In this document: positions 5,117-5,795 of the stretch, piece after piece
How the letters are laid out: each line of letters begins with the position of its first letter
Position numbering within the stretch: position 1 is the stretch's first letter
NCBI GenBank assembly: GCA_934621665.1
Contig: CAKTUT010000111.1
Coordinates: forward strand, 1 to 5,795
Direction: 5' to 3'
Length of the DNA stretch: 5,795 bases
From: an uncultured Oscillospiraceae bacterium
GTDB taxonomy: Bacteria > Bacillota > Clostridia > Oscillospirales > Oscillospiraceae
Made by a program: the position numbers and the translations under genes
Notes under the pieces: model-generated
Database searches by the model: none
Seen by the model: the letters and a program-made list of their open reading frames with translations, nothing else
Told to the model about the DNA's origin: nothing

Positions 5117-5795
5117 GAACTGCGACAGGAAGCGGATGTCGTTTTCAAAAATCATGCGCATATCACTGATCTTGAAGCGGCGCATGGCCATGCGCTCAAG
5201 ACCGATGCCGAACGCAAATCCAGAGTAGACGTTCGGGTCAATGCCGCAGCCCTCAAGCACCTTGGGATGCACCATGCCGGCGCCAAGCAGCTCAATCCAG
5301 CCCTCGCCCTTGCACGTGGGGCAGCCTGCGCCCTTGCACTTGAAGCATTGCACGTCAACCTCACAGCTGGGTTCAGTGAACGGGAAATGATGCGGGCGGA
5401 AGCGAATAACGGAGTCCGAACCGTACATGGCCTTGATCAGCGTTTCCAGCGTGCCCTTGAGATCTGCCATAGTGATGCCCTTGTCAATGACCAGACCCTC
5501 GATCTGGTGGAACATGGGCGAATGCGTTGCGTCAACCTCGTCCTTGCGGAATACGCGGCCGGGTGCAAGAATACGGATAGGCGGCTGGCCAATGGCCTCC
5601 ATGGCACGAATCTGCATAGGGCTTGTCTGCGTGCGCAGGAGGACGGACTCGTCATCAGTTGTATAGAACGTATCGCTGCGGTCGCGCGAGGGATGATTTT
5701 CGGCGATGTTGAGCTTTGTAAAGTTATAGTCGGCAAGCTCAACCTCCGGACCGTCCAGCACCTGGAAGCCCATGGAGATGAACAGCTCCTTTGCC
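5114..5795 (-). CDS. pheS: Phenylalanine--tRNA ligase alpha subunit, N-terminus cut by window edge
   Basis: PheS is the catalytic class II subunit: it activates phenylalanine with ATP and transfers it to tRNA-Phe. The window holds the last 226 full codons; the frame stays open to the right edge (AKELFIS precedes the first in-window Met), and the family is about 340 aa, so roughly a third is missing. Landmarks counted from that Met (5773): [11 protein letters not shown] (2-12), [11 protein letters not shown] (27-37), class II motif 2 around [15 protein letters not shown] (44-58) and [14 protein letters not shown] (65-78), [10 protein letters not shown] (88-97), and motif 3 [16 protein letters not shown] (185-200). 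A Cys-rich stretch, [19 protein letters not shown] (142-160), is normal for many bacterial PheS proteins, as is the following [10 protein letters not shown]. It overlaps no other gene and is followed by pheT after 12 bases. Any leader or T-box control would lie outside the window. Identity is certain. Confidence 0.98.
   Translation of the reverse strand, partial: AKELFISMGFQVLDGPEVELADYNFTKLNIAENHPSRDRSDTFYTTDDESVLLRTQTSPMQIRAMEAIGQPPIRILAPGRVFRKDEVDATHSPMFHQIEGLVIDKGITMADLKGTLETLIKAMYGSDSVIRFRPHHFPFTEPSCEVDVQCFKCKGAGCPTCKGEGWIELLGAGMVHPKVLEGCGIDPNVYSGFAFGIGLERMAMRRFKISDMRMIFENDIRFLSQF

Noticed and set aside
5290..5350. Zinc-finger-like Cys cluster in PheS
   Set aside because: The CxxC pairs at this position, followed by [13 protein letters not shown], are usual in bacterial PheS and not a novel insertion.

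Overview
The window comes from a low-to-mid GC, endospore-forming member of the Bacillota, most likely class Clostridia. The evidence is a SpoVAD homologue, an IreB-family (UPF0297) protein, strong GGAGG ribosome binding sites before every gene and sigma-A promoters of the Gram-positive type. Fairly GC-rich wobble positions and the gene set would suit an Oscillospiraceae-like lineage, but that placement is an inference. Every gene I can support lies on the minus strand; the long plus-strand open frames are antisense shadows.

Reading in the direction of transcription (right to left): the window opens inside pheS (alpha subunit of phenylalanyl-tRNA synthetase, N-terminus off the right edge). 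A 12-base gap leads to complete pheT (beta subunit, 794 aa). Next, behind its own sigma-A promoter, is an 81-aa IreB-family regulator, closed by a 13-bp hairpin terminator. A near-consensus sigma-A promoter then drives a two-gene unit: a 96-aa protein I cannot name, and a secreted two-SH3-domain NlpC/P60 peptidoglycan endopeptidase. That unit ends in a 150-base stretch with two tandem minus-strand terminators separated by a palindrome. After this comes spoVAD, behind a candidate sigma-G promoter; its last quarter runs off the left edge.

Functionally the genes fall into four separate units: phenylalanyl-tRNA charging (pheS-pheT), a possible Ser/Thr-kinase-linked cell-envelope regulator (IreB), a vegetative unit with a cell-wall hydrolase, and a forespore gene for dipicolinic acid uptake. 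I see no mobile element, CRISPR array, tRNA, rRNA or riboswitch, and no clearly new system. The points most worth a second look are the isolated spoVAD with a promoter that appears to overlap the preceding terminator, the extra cysteines in this SpoVAD, and the unnamed 96-aa protein encoded with the hydrolase.
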